Positions 39,401-42,145 are shown, counted from the stretch's first letter. The stretch is DNA of 64,000 nt from Hyalella azteca (GCF_000764305.2 NW_025941463.1:419841-483840), one strand, 5' to 3'. Notes: a model not told the origin generated them from the sequence alone. Numbers and translations are program-made.

Positions 39401-40621
39401 TGAAACCCAGACATTTGACGCTGAAGTAAGGCTGACACATTAAGACATTTAAAATCAACGTTGAAATAACGTTGAAATAAAGTTCCTTTTGACGTAGTTT
39501 GAAATAAGTGTTGGAATGACTTTGATTACACGTTGTTTCAATGTCAGTTGAAGTAAAAGTTGAAATAACGTTGAAACAACGTTGAAATAACGTAGAAATA
39601 ACGTAGAAATAACGTAGAAATAACGTATAAATAACGTATAAATAACGTATAAATAACGTATAAATAACGTATAAATAACGTACAAATAACGTATAAATAA
39701 CGTATAAATAACGTATAAATAACGTATAAATAACGTAGAAATAACGTATAAATAACGTATAAATAACGTAGAAATAACGTATAAATAACGTATAAATAAC
39801 GTAGAAATAACGTTAAAATAACATTAACATAGCGTTGCTACCACAACATTTGCCTCAGTGGTGGCTGGAACTCACCCGCCAGGAGGAGGCTGCTGACCGG
39901 GCCGCTGTCTGCAGTGTCATTTGAAAAATAAAATTAATAATAAATTTTATGCGAATGAATACATAGTGTTTAATTATACTGAAAAAATATGACAAATATT
40001 ATTCAAATATAAATGTACCATTATACTCCTAGGAACAATATTATGTCCAGTATTGTGATGGCAGTAATGTTATTTTCATTGTTTTTTTTTCAATATGCTT
40101 ATACATTATTGTAGCATATAAATACAATGGAGTGAGTAAAGATTGATAAACTATTCACATATTATAACTCAAAATAAATATAGATTGAGCCAGAGATACA
40201 ATATATAAACATTAGATTTTATCTCTATTATATTGTATCTATGTTATTAAACCGAATAAGTCAAATTTCAATCAAAGTTCTTTATAAGCTGAGATCGATA
40301 TTTAATTATATTAAATTATGTTCATTAATAATATATAATTATCATATTGCATTCTATAATATTATTGAATATCCAATTACGTACGTCTGAAAATAGATAG
40401 GTCAAATTGTCCAAGAAGAGACACACTTGGCACAAATAAGCCCTTTTTTGTCGGGCTAAGCTGGGTCAATTACCTTCACAAAATGGTGAAAAAGTGCATC
40501 GCAATTTGGACAAGAACTCATACATAACTCTGAGTGTACGGATATAATTCATCACTCACCGGCCGCTGTTCTGCGCCTCGTCAAGGATCTCCTTGCCGAC
40601 GTCCTTAAGGAAGTTGAACAT
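343..40621 (-). CDS. Calpain-type cysteine protease with expanded modular Gly-rich N-terminus (discontinuous gene, 3' end outside window)
   Basis: Calpains are cytosolic Ca2+-activated cysteine proteases that cut regulatory and cytoskeletal substrates. The family is identified by three protease-core exons. These are 6046-5867 ([18 protein letters not shown], then [19 protein letters not shown]), 3756-3687 ([20 protein letters not shown]) and 477-343 ([20 protein letters not shown], later [10 protein letters not shown]). The 70-bp and 135-bp exon sizes and phases match conserved calpain gene structure. Upstream, fourteen exons (40621 to 25572) splice in phase into 434 codons of Gly-rich and hydrophobic modules. 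A probable 39-bp-repeat exon and two acidic exons follow. The DCW exon with the catalytic Cys is missing at the chimeric region near 2041, and the catalytic His/Asn and C-terminal domains lie beyond the window. Gly-rich N-termini are known in arthropod calpains and the calpain small subunit, but this many modules is unusual. The family call is secure; orthology to a named arthropod calpain is not. Exons follow as separate entries. Confidence 0.93.
478..1193. other. Calpain intron, no gene seen
   Basis: This is intronic sequence upstream (minus strand) of the 343-477 exon. I see no conserved exon. In particular there is no reverse complement of the expected DCW(L/F)LAA codons. Confidence 0.5.
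1194..1269 (+). tRNA. tRNA-like sequence (pseudo-tRNA or tRNA-derived SINE head)
   Basis: An A-box-like segment (TAGCACAACGGTAGAGG, 1204-1220) is followed at normal spacing by a B-box-like segment (GTTCGAATCC, near 1248-1257). GTCCTTT at the start can pair with CAGGGAC at the end as an acceptor stem. The anticodon and T stems pair poorly and I cannot assign an anticodon with confidence. A decayed tRNA or the head of a tRNA-derived SINE is more likely than a working gene. Confidence 0.4.
1720..2016. repeat. GC-rich minisatellite of AACAGATGCA/CCAGCAGGTGC motifs
   Basis: Short motifs such as CAGCAGGTGC recur. A block containing AAGCCCAAGTGTAGTTGTCC is present twice (about 1775 and 1968) and leads each time into ACAGACACAACAGGTCC. 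The sequence runs directly into adapter at 2017. Confidence 0.6.
2017..2112. other. Residual Nextera (Tn5 mosaic-end) adapters, chimeric assembly junction
   Basis: CTGTCTCTTATACACATCT is present at 2017-2035 and 2075-2093, and its reverse complement AGATGTGTATAAGAGACAG at 2094-2112. The second block is the complete 38-bp mate-pair circularisation junction. A single N at 2041 and a 26-bp-repeat fragment identical in type to 4090-4235 lie between them. This is library sequence, not genome. Confidence 0.97.
2113..2510. repeat. ~60-bp AT-rich tandem repeat
   Basis: About six diverging copies carry TTTACATTGTTTATTATATA, AGGATAAGTGGTTAATTA and TTATTATTCGTATA. The first three are nearly identical and later ones degrade. 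Confidence 0.8.
2511..3686. other. AT-rich calpain intron, no gene seen
   Basis: Mostly A/T-rich low-complexity sequence. No conserved calpain exon is visible, although the catalytic-Cys exon would be expected between 3687 and 477. Confidence 0.5.
3687..3756 (-). CDS. Calpain protease-core exon ([20 protein letters not shown])
   Basis: The acceptor is TTGTGTTCACCAG|GAG and the donor CTGG|GTGAGC. The 70-bp exon is 23 codons + 1 nt and reads [20 protein letters not shown], then GEL and G. It continues in phase from FEWKRPH of the previous exon. In calpains the next residues are D-C-W with the catalytic Cys, and they should start the missing next exon. The 70-bp length is the conserved size for this calpain exon. 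Confidence 0.94.
3820..4010. repeat. 23-24-bp minisatellite (GGTGGCATGTGGCAACAGCC)
   Basis: About eight copies of GGTGGCATGTGGCAACAGCC plus ATAG. The array lies about 60 bp upstream (minus strand) of the 3687-3756 exon. It opens several spurious frames. Confidence 0.9.
4085..4560. repeat. Two related minisatellites (GTATCATCTAGAG core) with a 45-base gap
   Basis: At 4091-4235 the unit is about 26 bp (AGTATCATCTAGAGAGGCAG plus GAGAGG). At 4281-4545 it shortens to about 21 bp (GTATCATCTAGAGGGGCAAG plus A), with some 15-bp variants. Ns occupy 4236-4280. A stray piece of the first unit also sits between the adapters at 2041-2076. Confidence 0.92.
4930..5105. repeat. 19-bp minisatellite (CTAAAGGTGCAGGTGCACC)
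   Basis: Eight to nine near-perfect copies. Each unit contains the palindrome-like GGTGCAGGTGCACC. Confidence 0.92.
5590..5866 (-). repeat. 38-39-bp minisatellite derived from a calpain exon end plus its 5' splice site
   Basis: Read on the minus strand, each unit repeats CCCTTCGAGTGGAAGCGTCC followed by CCATGTAAGTCC, that is, the last codons (PFEWKRPH) of the exon ending at 5867 and its GTAAGT donor. About seven extra copies follow the true junction. Donor variants are GTAAGTCC, GTAAGGCC, GTATGTCC and, in the most distal copy, GTAAATCA. Confidence 0.95.
5867..6046 (-). CDS. Calpain exon starting the protease domain ([12 protein letters not shown]...FEWKRPH)
   Basis: The acceptor is TTCTTCCCCACAG and the exon starts at 6046 with TTC GGG GAG ([17 protein letters not shown]). 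It continues with [20 protein letters not shown], then [19 protein letters not shown]. The 180 bp are exactly 60 codons, phase 0 at both ends, if the first donor (CCCCAT|GTAAGTCC) is used. GERGSG, CL..G.LFEDP.FPA and FEWKRP are standard calpain protease-core landmarks. The donor is the first of about eight copies in the adjacent array; the frame read past it reaches a stop near 5825. Confidence 0.95.
6047..7385. other. Start of the 13-kb calpain intron, no gene seen
   Basis: AT-rich sequence with a short telomere-like CTAACCCTAACCTAACG at about 6202-6218. No conserved exon is recognised. Confidence 0.5.
7386..7625. repeat. 28-bp minisatellite (GACGTTAGCCAACGTTCGTT)
   Basis: About eight copies of GACGTTAGCCAACGTTCGTT plus ATGATCAA. 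The unit contains two AACGTT palindromes. A GC-rich stretch without an obvious ORF follows at 7630-7710. Confidence 0.9.
8110..8425. repeat. ~24-bp minisatellite (CATCCACACACCGGTTTTCA)
   Basis: About eleven copies, with spacing varying through AATTC/TTTTT insertions. Open frames here ([13 protein letters not shown]) are by-products of the repeat. Confidence 0.9.
8748..8786. other. Inverted repeat (ATGGTTGGCAATTT / AAATTGCCAACCAT)
   Basis: The arms AAATGGTTGGCAATTT and AAATTGCCAACCATTT flank a few A residues and can form a hairpin. A second short palindrome (TTGTCAGCCATGACAA) precedes it at about 8719. Role unknown. Confidence 0.6.
9536..9541 (-). promoter_or_regulatory. Candidate poly(A) signal AATAAA
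   Basis: AATAAA on the minus strand, about 130 bp after the stop of the 9671-10408 ORF. The region is AT-rich, so chance occurrence is quite possible. Confidence 0.3.
9671..10408 (-). CDS. Unrecognised 245-aa protein with P-T-G-F-G-A-Q-P-P repeats, nested in calpain intron
   Basis: An uninterrupted ORF with ATG at 10406-10408 (A at -3, G at +4) and stop at 9671-9673. The unique N-terminus ([20 protein letters not shown]) is followed by Thr/Pro-rich sequence. Residues about 70-160 hold nine to ten imperfect copies of the 14-residue unit [10 protein letters not shown] + P/H/A. A non-repeated acidic then basic tail includes [16 protein letters not shown] and ends in KVSVNY. There is no signal peptide, membrane segment or domain I recognise. 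Unlike the other repeat-borne frames here it has a plausible start and unique sequence at both ends. It is antisense-free and in the same orientation as the host calpain. It could be a nested orphan gene, a retro-derived gene or a fortuitous ORF. Confidence 0.45.
   Translation of the reverse strand: MAGWGVPAGEYRSLYGGENLNPPQIRNTGHPSMGLTLNATPTSPYNLTSGFTQPLTASTEFGIQPQLAPTGFMTQPPPHAPTGFGAQPGFGAQPPHPAYGFGAQSPSTPTGFGAQPPAAPTGFGAQPPPAPTGFGVQPPAAPTGFGAQTPHAPTGFGAQPPHAPTGFGVQPFPNLDIGGNYVGFVPISSNTNFRKGDVIEDLIECLDDINDTRPYNDGRGKNDVRRNKYKSQDSTENLIKVSVNY
10840..11095. repeat. Degenerate TTCTTTCTATATATAGAAA repeats
   Basis: About ten loosely spaced copies of a near-palindromic motif around TTTCTATATATAGAAA, between 10840 and 11090. 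Confidence 0.7.
11478..11630. repeat. 15-bp satellite (CCCGAATCCCGTCAC / CCCGAATCCCGTCAT)
   Basis: About ten copies in which CACC and CATC versions alternate, giving a 30-bp higher-order unit. Confidence 0.92.
11720..11850. repeat. Short GAAATAGGCGCAGTA-type repeats
   Basis: Four to five diverged copies of AAATAGGCGCAG with variable spacing (about 11745-11830). Confidence 0.6.
12360..12560. repeat. ~32-bp degenerate repeat (AACGCAAAACAAACACAG)
   Basis: About six copies of AACGCAAAACAAACACAG followed by CTCTTTATAATTT-like sequence. Confidence 0.75.
12715..13075. repeat. 51-bp minisatellite containing a 3'-splice-site-like segment on the minus strand
   Basis: Seven copies. On the minus strand each reads CTACTAAAGAGCCCTCTTTT followed by TGGCTCTCAG, which resembles a branch point, a pyrimidine tract and an acceptor. 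No conserved exon was identified next to it. The 17-residue repeat frame ([17 protein letters not shown]) is a by-product of the 51-bp unit. Confidence 0.9.
13127..13311. mobile_element. TA-type foldback MITE, copy 1
   Basis: The ends ACACTCA and TGAGTGT are inverted. The internal TTGTCCAAATAGTG and CATCGTTATTTGGACAAA are inverted and shared with the other copies listed. Confidence 0.75.
13440..14240. other. AT-rich intron sequence, no gene seen
   Basis: Low-complexity A/T sequence with TTTAAATTA-type simple repeats at 13480-13620. Confidence 0.5.
14505..14725. repeat. 29-bp minisatellite (GACGTACGTGGAGATGACAA)
   Basis: About seven to eight copies of GACGTACGTGGAGATGACAA plus CGTAC. The unit is rich in palindromic TACGTA/GTACGT. 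The frame on the minus strand ([19 protein letters not shown]) is a by-product. Confidence 0.92.
15118..15190. mobile_element. TA-type foldback MITE, copy 2 (partial)
   Basis: TA followed by CACTCAG, then TATTTGTCCAAATGTATGCA; the rest is not recognisable. Confidence 0.5.
15500..15688. mobile_element. TA-type foldback MITE, copy 3
   Basis: TA|CACTTAG at the left and CTGAGTG|TA at the right. GCGTATCAGTGCTACGTGCG (15592-15611) is the inverted form of the family core GTAGCACTGATACGC. Confidence 0.8.
16040..16085. repeat. Telomere-like CCCTAACC cluster
   Basis: CTACCCTAACCCTAACC followed by AACCCTAACCCTG. It is short and interstitial. A similar fragment lies near 6202. Confidence 0.5.
16293..16365. 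ncRNA. Near-perfect 30-bp inverted repeat (hairpin candidate)
   Basis: The arms 16293-16322 and 16336-16365 are reverse complements with one mismatch in 30 and a 13-nt loop (TACCAGGAATT... against ...AATTCCTGGTA). The transcript would form a pre-miRNA-sized hairpin. A young foldback element is the alternative. Confidence 0.4.
16580..16870. repeat. AT-rich ~60-bp degenerate repeat (TACATTATTATTATA)
   Basis: Five to six copies built from TACATTATTATTATA and ATTAAAATTTGAATA. Confidence 0.7.
16880..18500. other. Calpain intron, no gene seen
   Basis: AT-rich with only short frames and no recognisable protein motif. A shared segment near 17140-17220 and 18010-18120 (ATCCGAAACTACTTGAG; complement at ATTACTCAAGTATTTCTGGA) suggests an inverted duplicated element about 1 kb long. 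Confidence 0.45.
18519..18665. mobile_element. TA-type foldback MITE, copy 4
   Basis: Contains TTGTCCATATATTGACACAC, GAGTCAAGATGACCCAC and AAAAAGTGCATCGATATTTT, all family landmarks. Confidence 0.7.
18901..19016 (-). repeat. 16-bp array made of a calpain 5' splice site (TAGG|GTGAGTGACGTG)
   Basis: Seven to eight copies, on the minus strand TAGGGTGAGTGACGTG. The first copy is the true exon end TATAGG and donor GTGAGTGACG of the exon 19017-19168, so each unit repeats a near-consensus GTGAGT donor. Two copies have shortened units (12-15 bp). Confidence 0.95.
19017..19168 (-). CDS. Calpain N-terminal acidic exon
   Basis: The acceptor is TTGCACCCAAG|AC and the donor TATAGG|GTGAGT. The 152 bp are 2 + 50 codons, and entry in phase 1 matches the exit of the exon at 20541. 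It encodes an Asp/Glu-rich stretch ([16 protein letters not shown]) and then [20 protein letters not shown] followed by KYR. Phase 0 exit joins directly to FGERGSG of the protease exon at 6046 across a 13-kb intron. Confidence 0.8.
19200..20540. other. Calpain intron; includes CATTTATCATCCC-type repeats
   Basis: No gene seen at 19200-20260. From 20270 to 20525 there are about 14 degenerate copies of a 15-18-bp CCCATTTATCATC motif. These abut, but are not derived from, the donor at 20540. Confidence 0.6.
20541..20660 (-). CDS. Calpain N-terminal Asp/Pro-rich exon
   Basis: The frame reads [20 protein letters not shown] and then [17 protein letters not shown], ending CTCG|GTAAAT (phase 1), which joins to AC of the next exon. 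The GC-rich codon usage contrasts with its flanks. The 5' boundary is less certain. The only in-frame acceptor after an upstream stop is GGAAAAAG|TTGAC, giving phase 1 entry and a 120-bp exon. Confidence 0.75.
20661..21770. other. Intronic sequence, no gene seen
   Basis: AT-rich with short frames only. AACGTTGAATAACG-like palindromic text near 21165-21240 is not resolved into an element. Confidence 0.45.
21771..22329 (-). CDS. Candidate calpain exon: 14 copies of the 13-residue unit [13 protein letters not shown]
   Basis: A strict 39-bp tandem array. The third minus-strand frame reads [13 protein letters not shown] with variants such as [13 protein letters not shown], similar in flavour to the YGGQGQ repeats of the exon at 38809-39036. 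A CCCTGTCCAG|AAT acceptor (phase 0, as required after the exon at 25572) and G|GTATCGG donors (phase 1, as required before 20660) give 559 bp in frame. The other two minus frames and one plus frame are also open, as expected for a 39-bp repeat, so coding status is an inference from phase and composition. Confidence 0.5.
22380..24230. other. Intronic sequence with diverged ~90-130-bp repeats, no gene seen
   Basis: At 22780-23110 the phrase GGTACGAATAGCATAGG with GGTTAATGCATCCG recurs about four times. The rest is AT-rich. ORFs here lack recognisable motifs. Confidence 0.5.
24235..24310. repeat. 18-bp repeat (ACCATACACTATACGGTC)
   Basis: Four copies, diverging at the ends. Confidence 0.8.
24525..24690. 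repeat. ~12-bp ACTGACAGGAAC repeat
   Basis: About twelve copies of ACACTGACAGGA/GACA variants. The Ser/Val-rich minus-strand frames are by-products. Confidence 0.85.
24808..24960. repeat. 18-bp repeat (ACGACGTGTGACGTGCAT)
   Basis: About eight copies in which GTGCAT and GTACAC endings alternate, giving a 36-bp higher-order unit in the first half. Confidence 0.92.
25044..25175. mobile_element. TA-type foldback MITE, copy 5 (3'-truncated)
   Basis: CACTCAGTAAG, then TTGTCTTAATATTGACACAC, TACATGTAGCAATGATTCA and GGGCAAAAAGTACATCGCAA. Confidence 0.7.
25230..25571 (-). repeat. ~83-bp minisatellite duplicating a calpain exon end and its 5' splice site
   Basis: Four extra copies follow the true junction at 25572. 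On the minus strand each contains CCCCGCCAAGGCCGTGTGGA followed by ACGTGAGTACC, that is, the codons NPAKAVWN and the GTGAGT donor, preceded by GGTGACGTCA. The true exon end and all copies share more than 35 bp of exon sequence. The spacer between copies is a C/T-rich tract. Confidence 0.96.
25572..25687 (-). CDS. Calpain N-terminal exon 14 ([11 protein letters not shown]...NPAKAVWN)
   Basis: The acceptor is CATCCCCCACAG|GTT, phase 1, completing a Gly codon with the previous exon. The donor is TGGAAC|GTGAGT (phase 0). The 116 bp encode [20 protein letters not shown], then [18 protein letters not shown] (residues about 396-434). A hydrophobic/amphipathic helix is followed by a basic Gly-rich link. 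The donor is the founding copy of the adjacent array. Confidence 0.85.
25688..26958. repeat. Intron with two minisatellites (29 bp at 25895-26045; 17-18 bp at 26400-26530)
   Basis: 25895-26045 has five copies of GGTGTACAGAGAAACGTTGC plus AGGACATCA. 26400-26530 has about seven GAATGAATAGAGCGGAT-like units. The rest is AT-rich without a visible gene. Confidence 0.85.
26959..27056 (-). CDS. Calpain N-terminal exon 13
   Basis: The acceptor CCCTCCCCCCGCAG has a strong pyrimidine tract, and the donor is GGGGCAG|GTGGGG. The 98 bp are entered in phase 2 and left in phase 1. They encode [20 protein letters not shown], then [12 protein letters not shown] (residues about 363-396). This is the last exon entered in phase 2 and closes the module series. 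Confidence 0.82.
27576..27641 (-). CDS. Calpain N-terminal module exon 12
   Basis: Acceptor TTGTGTGTCAG|G, donor GTCACCAG|GTGATG. The 66 bp are phase 2 on both sides. Poly-Gly and HQPGG lead into the hydrophobic segment [11 protein letters not shown], the shared module design. Confidence 0.82.
27642..28204. other. AT-rich intron, no gene seen
   Basis: Predominantly TATATA/AATATTTT-type sequence. Confidence 0.6.
28205..28531 (-). repeat. 33-bp minisatellite abutting a calpain donor site
   Basis: About ten copies with GGTTGACTTGGTTGACATAT and CAGAACGTGGTAG. On the minus strand the array starts at +3 of the intron (GTGAGTCAACCC against repeat AAGTCAACCC), so the donor flank is the first partial unit. 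Unlike the other arrays, no exon bases are included and repeat units lack GTGAGT. Frames such as [11 protein letters not shown] are by-products. Confidence 0.9.
28534..28617 (-). CDS. Calpain N-terminal module exon 11
   Basis: Acceptor CATGGTTGCAG|T, donor ATGGG|GTGAGT. The 84 bp are phase 2 on both sides. [13 protein letters not shown] leads into [15 protein letters not shown]. Confidence 0.86.
28618..29374. repeat. Intron with dispersed GC-rich repeat (28870-29150) and ATACAAATATAGGGTATTTT repeats
   Basis: 28870-29150 shares GACCAGAAGCTAATTTCGAT, CCAGACCCAGAATAACT and CCGAGTGTAGCGACTA with 38540-38690, so it is an interspersed repeat of unknown class. 29165-29315 holds three diverged copies of TTCACATTTTGTATACAAA plus TATACAAATATAGGGTAT. 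Confidence 0.75.
29375..29470 (-). CDS. Calpain N-terminal module exon 10
   Basis: Acceptor GTAATTTTAG|A, donor ATGCTCAG|GTGAAG. The 96 bp are phase 2 on both sides. [13 protein letters not shown] leads into [18 protein letters not shown]. Confidence 0.85.
29471..31040. other. Intron with an imperfect ~170-bp tandem duplication; no gene seen
   Basis: 29480-29595 and 29660-29775 share GCAGTGGCGTGCA.GTAGC and AAAATTAAAATTTAA, diverged about 15-20%. The first copy begins at the exon 10 acceptor. The rest is AT-rich. Confidence 0.6.
30833..30955. mobile_element. TA-type foldback MITE, copy 6
   Basis: TA|CACTCAGGAAAAA at the left and TACTTTTTCTGA at the right, with TGACACACTTCCTGCATGTA inside. 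Confidence 0.75.
31041..31139 (-). CDS. Calpain N-terminal module exon 9
   Basis: Acceptor TAACCTGTCAG|T, donor GGCATCAG|GTTATA. The 99 bp are phase 2 on both sides. [18 protein letters not shown] leads into [14 protein letters not shown]. The donor is weaker than its neighbours. Confidence 0.8.
31145..31360. repeat. TAGTAGTGCTGGAAGTATTAG-type degenerate trinucleotide repeat
   Basis: Irregular TAGTAGT/GTATTAG repeats immediately upstream (minus strand) of the exon 9 acceptor. Confidence 0.7.
31907..31945. other. Perfect 17-bp stem hairpin (GTCTCAACCCAATCGCC)
   Basis: 31907-31923 and 31929-31945 are exact reverse complements around a 5-nt loop (CACGA). It is intronic and its function is unknown. 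Confidence 0.6.
32935..33058 (-). mobile_element. LINE 3'-tail copy, inverted relative to 41790-41905
   Basis: GTAAGTTCATCAGCCAATCA, TTGACGGCCTTTCAAGCAAA and ACGTTCACTTAGCGAGTTTT match the reverse complement of 41790-41905, which directly follows the LINE fragment on the plus strand. Confidence 0.75.
33475..33565. repeat. ~20-bp repeat (CACCCAGCACACGTCAGCAT)
   Basis: Four copies. The plus-strand frames are by-products. Confidence 0.85.
33681..33767 (-). CDS. Calpain N-terminal module exon 8
   Basis: Acceptor GGGAGCGCAG|G, donor CATCCTCAG|GTGCAC. Exactly 87 bp, phase 2 on both sides. [16 protein letters not shown] leads into [12 protein letters not shown]. It lacks the Gly-rich linker of most modules. 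Confidence 0.82.
34122..34206 (-). repeat. 16-bp array made of a calpain 5' splice site (GTGAG|GTGCGGTG)
   Basis: Five to six copies of CGCACCTCACGACCAC (plus strand). On the minus strand GAG|GTGCGGTGGTC repeats, and the first copy is the true exon 7 end (ATTATGAG) and donor (GTGCGG). Confidence 0.93.
34207..34293 (-). CDS. Calpain N-terminal module exon 7
   Basis: Acceptor TTTGTGTGTCAG|C, donor ATTATGAG|GTGCGG. 87 bp, phase 2 on both sides. [14 protein letters not shown] leads into [14 protein letters not shown]. Confidence 0.85.
34614..34700 (-). CDS. Calpain N-terminal module exon 6
   Basis: Acceptor TTGCGAGCAG|T (weak, G-rich upstream), donor AACCTCAG|GTGGGT. 87 bp, phase 2 on both sides. 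[15 protein letters not shown] leads into [13 protein letters not shown]. The acceptor was chosen because it is the only one that keeps phase 2 with an open frame. Confidence 0.75.
35040..35160. mobile_element. TA-type foldback MITE, copy 7 (truncated)
   Basis: TA|CACTCAG, TTGCCCAAATAAGTGACA and GTAGCACTGATACGCTTTTT. Confidence 0.7.
35330..35610. repeat. ~55-bp tandem repeat (CTGCATATAACACAAAAA / TGCGTTATATGCCAAAAA)
   Basis: About five copies, each with ATATATAG(A/C)TGCGT followed by TTATATG.CAAAAATACAAA. Confidence 0.88.
35683..35754 (-). CDS. Calpain N-terminal module exon 5
   Basis: Acceptor CTTTTACCCAACATAG|C, donor CTCTTCAG|GTGATT. The 72 bp are phase 2 on both sides. GGGQHGQST leads into [14 protein letters not shown]. 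Its acceptor is the terminal copy of the adjacent 23-bp array. Confidence 0.85.
35755..36445 (-). repeat. 23-bp array (~28 copies) made of a calpain 3' splice site
   Basis: On the minus strand the unit is CACTTTTACCCTACATAG plus TCGAC, a pyrimidine-rich run ending in AG. The last copy, CACTTTTACCCAACATAG, is the true acceptor of exon 5. Almost every unit keeps TACATAG. A few units are shortened by 1-2 bp. Confidence 0.94.
36446..37350. other. AT-rich intron, no gene seen
   Basis: No module-like exon found between exons 4 and 5. Confidence 0.5.
37355..37560 (-). repeat. Interspersed repeat with ACGGACAGAC tract, copy inverted relative to 44180-44345
   Basis: ATATAACTCAGTACTCACTG, GACAGAGAGCGCATTTTCTC, an ACGGACAGAC-type run and ATGGCGAGCACAATAGCGC. 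The reverse complement of these elements occurs in the same order at 44180-44345. Confidence 0.85.
38173..38259 (-). CDS. Calpain N-terminal module exon 4
   Basis: Acceptor ACGTATGACAG|A, donor TTTGG|GTAGGC. 87 bp, phase 2 on both sides. [15 protein letters not shown] leads into [13 protein letters not shown]. Confidence 0.86.
38540..38690. repeat. Second copy of the dispersed repeat at 28870-29150
   Basis: CCAGAAGCTAATGGCGATC, ACCCAGATTAACTCT, CCGAGTGTAGCGACT and GCCTAGGCGGCACCC match the 28.9-kb copy in order. Confidence 0.7.
38809..39036 (-). CDS. Calpain N-terminal exon 3: YGGQGQ repeats plus hydrophobic segment
   Basis: Acceptor GCTGTCCTACAG|T, donor AGCGG|GTGAGT. The 228 bp are phase 2 on both sides (residues about 32-108). 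Nine six-residue units of the form QYGGQG/D (18-bp coding minisatellite) are followed by GGGHD and [14 protein letters not shown]. This is the longest linker of the series; the end has the same design as the other modules. Confidence 0.88.
39550..39835. repeat. 11-bp satellite (ATAACGTATAA)
   Basis: About 25 copies of AACGTATAAAT/AACGTAGAAAT variants in the intron after exon 2, starting about 40 bp into it. Confidence 0.95.
39876..39908 (-). CDS. Calpain N-terminal exon 2 (micro-exon, 33 bp)
   Basis: Acceptor CACTGCAG|A, donor GGCGG|GTGAGT, phase 2 on both sides. It encodes [10 protein letters not shown] between the start exon and the YGGQGQ exon. It is supported by phase and donor quality only. 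Confidence 0.72.
40387..40540. mobile_element. TA-type foldback MITE, copy 8
   Basis: GGTCAAATTGTCCAAGAAGA at the left; GTGCATCGCAATTTGGACAA and CTCTGAGTG|TA at the right. Confidence 0.75.
40560..40621 (-). CDS. Calpain start exon ([20 protein letters not shown])
   Basis: ATG at 40619-40621 in the context CCACGACGATGTT, ending CGGCCG|GTGAGT in phase 2. The 62 bp encode 20 residues forming an amphipathic helix. All following exons to 25572 stay open from this ATG. The sequence 5' of it on the minus strand is AGAACA-rich and may contain a 5' UTR acceptor. Confidence 0.85.
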
Positions 40622-41029
40622 CGTCGTGGATGTTCCCTGTTCTCTCCTGCTGTTCTTTGGAATATATACTCTTGCTAGATCTTATTTTATTCTCTAGCTC
40701 TTCTCCTGCTAGACAGACGTCTCTTCTTGTTCTCCTGTTCGCCTACTAGATGTTCTATTTTCTTCTCTAGTTGTTCTCACTGTTATTATTGTTGTTCTCT
40801 ATCTTGTTCGAGAAGAATGCAAGGCATTACCACAATTACATATACGGGAATTATTATACATTATATTAGGAATGCATGGGTATTATACGGTGACAGTGAT
40901 GAATGGTGAAGTAAATGGTATAAGTCCCACTGCCTTAAGCCGGCCACTGCCAGAGGTGGCATGCTGGTCACCTCTGAGATGGGTTAGCTCGCTACAATGT
41001 TGAAATAAGTAACTGTCTCTGACTGTTTC

Positions 41030-41760
41030 GACCAGTGGTAGCTACGATTCAATGCTACGAAGTGTAAAGTCATGAATCTGGGCCGAAACGACAGTAAGCA
41101 TCCGAATCAAATGAAGAAAGCAAGGGCAAAAATACAACTGGAAGAGACGGCATGCGAAAAAGACCTGGGGGTTCACATGGAGACCTCCCTCAAGTTCCCT
41201 GAGCACTGCCAAAAAGGTTGTCAGTGAGGCAAACCAGATTTTTGGGCTCCAGCGAATATCTTTCGATTTCATCAATAATGAATCACTGAGTCACCTGTAC
41301 AAGGGTTTAGTGCGCACGCACCTAGAATACGACAACGTAGTCTGGTGGCCAGTTTTCAAAAAGGATGCTGTTCTCAAAGAGAATTTTCAGCGCAGAGCTA
41401 CAAACCTAGCACCAGAAGTTATGAAATTGAAGTATGAAGAGAGAGAGACTGAAAGCACTCGAGTTGCCTAGCCTGATGTACAGACTGTTGCGAGGAGATT
41501 TGATCGAAGTTTACAAGATGACCCATGGGTCTACAAAATCAATGTCGTGAGATACCTTCCTCGGCGCACAGGAAACCGAATAAGAGGACACAAGTACACG
41601 ATAAAGAGGAAATCGTCCCGCCTGGAGATTAGGAAGCACTACTTCAGCTTGAGAGTGGTGGACATGTGGAATATACTACCGGAGGATGTAGTGCCCCAAC
41701 GCTGAAAACCATAAAAAACAGGGTGGATGGTTGTTTGGCGGACATCGGTATAGTCGGTTG
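41030..41760 (+). pseudogene. Decayed non-LTR retrotransposon (reverse transcriptase C-terminal part)
   Basis: The plus strand encodes typical LINE C-terminal motifs in more than one frame: CKVMNLGRND, EKDLGVHMETSLKFPEHCQK, then after a frameshift ESLSHLYKGLVRTHLEY, NVVWWPVFKKDAVL and, further on, RLEIRKHYFSLRVVDMWN. At least one stop and several frameshifts break it, so it is dead. The motifs match Jockey/CR1-type elements. The 3' tail continues to about 41905. Confidence 0.88.
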
Positions 41761-41789
41761 AGTTTCCGCTGAACCCAACCTGGGGCCAT

Positions 41790-41905
41790 ACATTCAAAAC
41801 TCGCTAAGTGAACGTAAGTTCTTACGCTCTATTTATTGTCTATGATTGGTGGATTTTGCTTGAAAGGCCGTCAATGATTGGCTGATGAACTTACGATCTC
41901 TTAAC
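41790..41905 (+). mobile_element. LINE 3' untranslated tail
   Basis: Directly follows the RT fragment; an inverted copy lies at 32935-33058. Shared text includes AAAACTCGCTAAGTGAACGT and TTTGCTTGAAAGGCCGTCAA. Confidence 0.75.
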
Positions 41906-41934
41906 TTTATTTTAAGGTATAGGCCCAGGCCTTT

Positions 41935-42145
41935 TAGGCTGTGTTTGACCAACCAGGCTGAACCCAACCAGGCCTTTTTGGCTGTTTTTGACAAACCAGG
42001 CTAAACACAACCAGGCCTTTTTGACGGTTTTTGACCAACCAGGCTGAACCAAACCAGGACTTTTTGGCTGTTTTTGACCAACCAGGCTGAACCCAACCAG
42101 GACTTTTTGGCTGTTTTTGACCAACCAGGCTGAACCCAGCAAGGC
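41935..42145. repeat. ~41-bp minisatellite (GACCAACCAGGCTGAACCCA)
   Basis: Five copies of GACCAACCAGGCTGAACCCA plus ACCAGGCCTTTTTGGCTGTTTTT. Confidence 0.92.
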
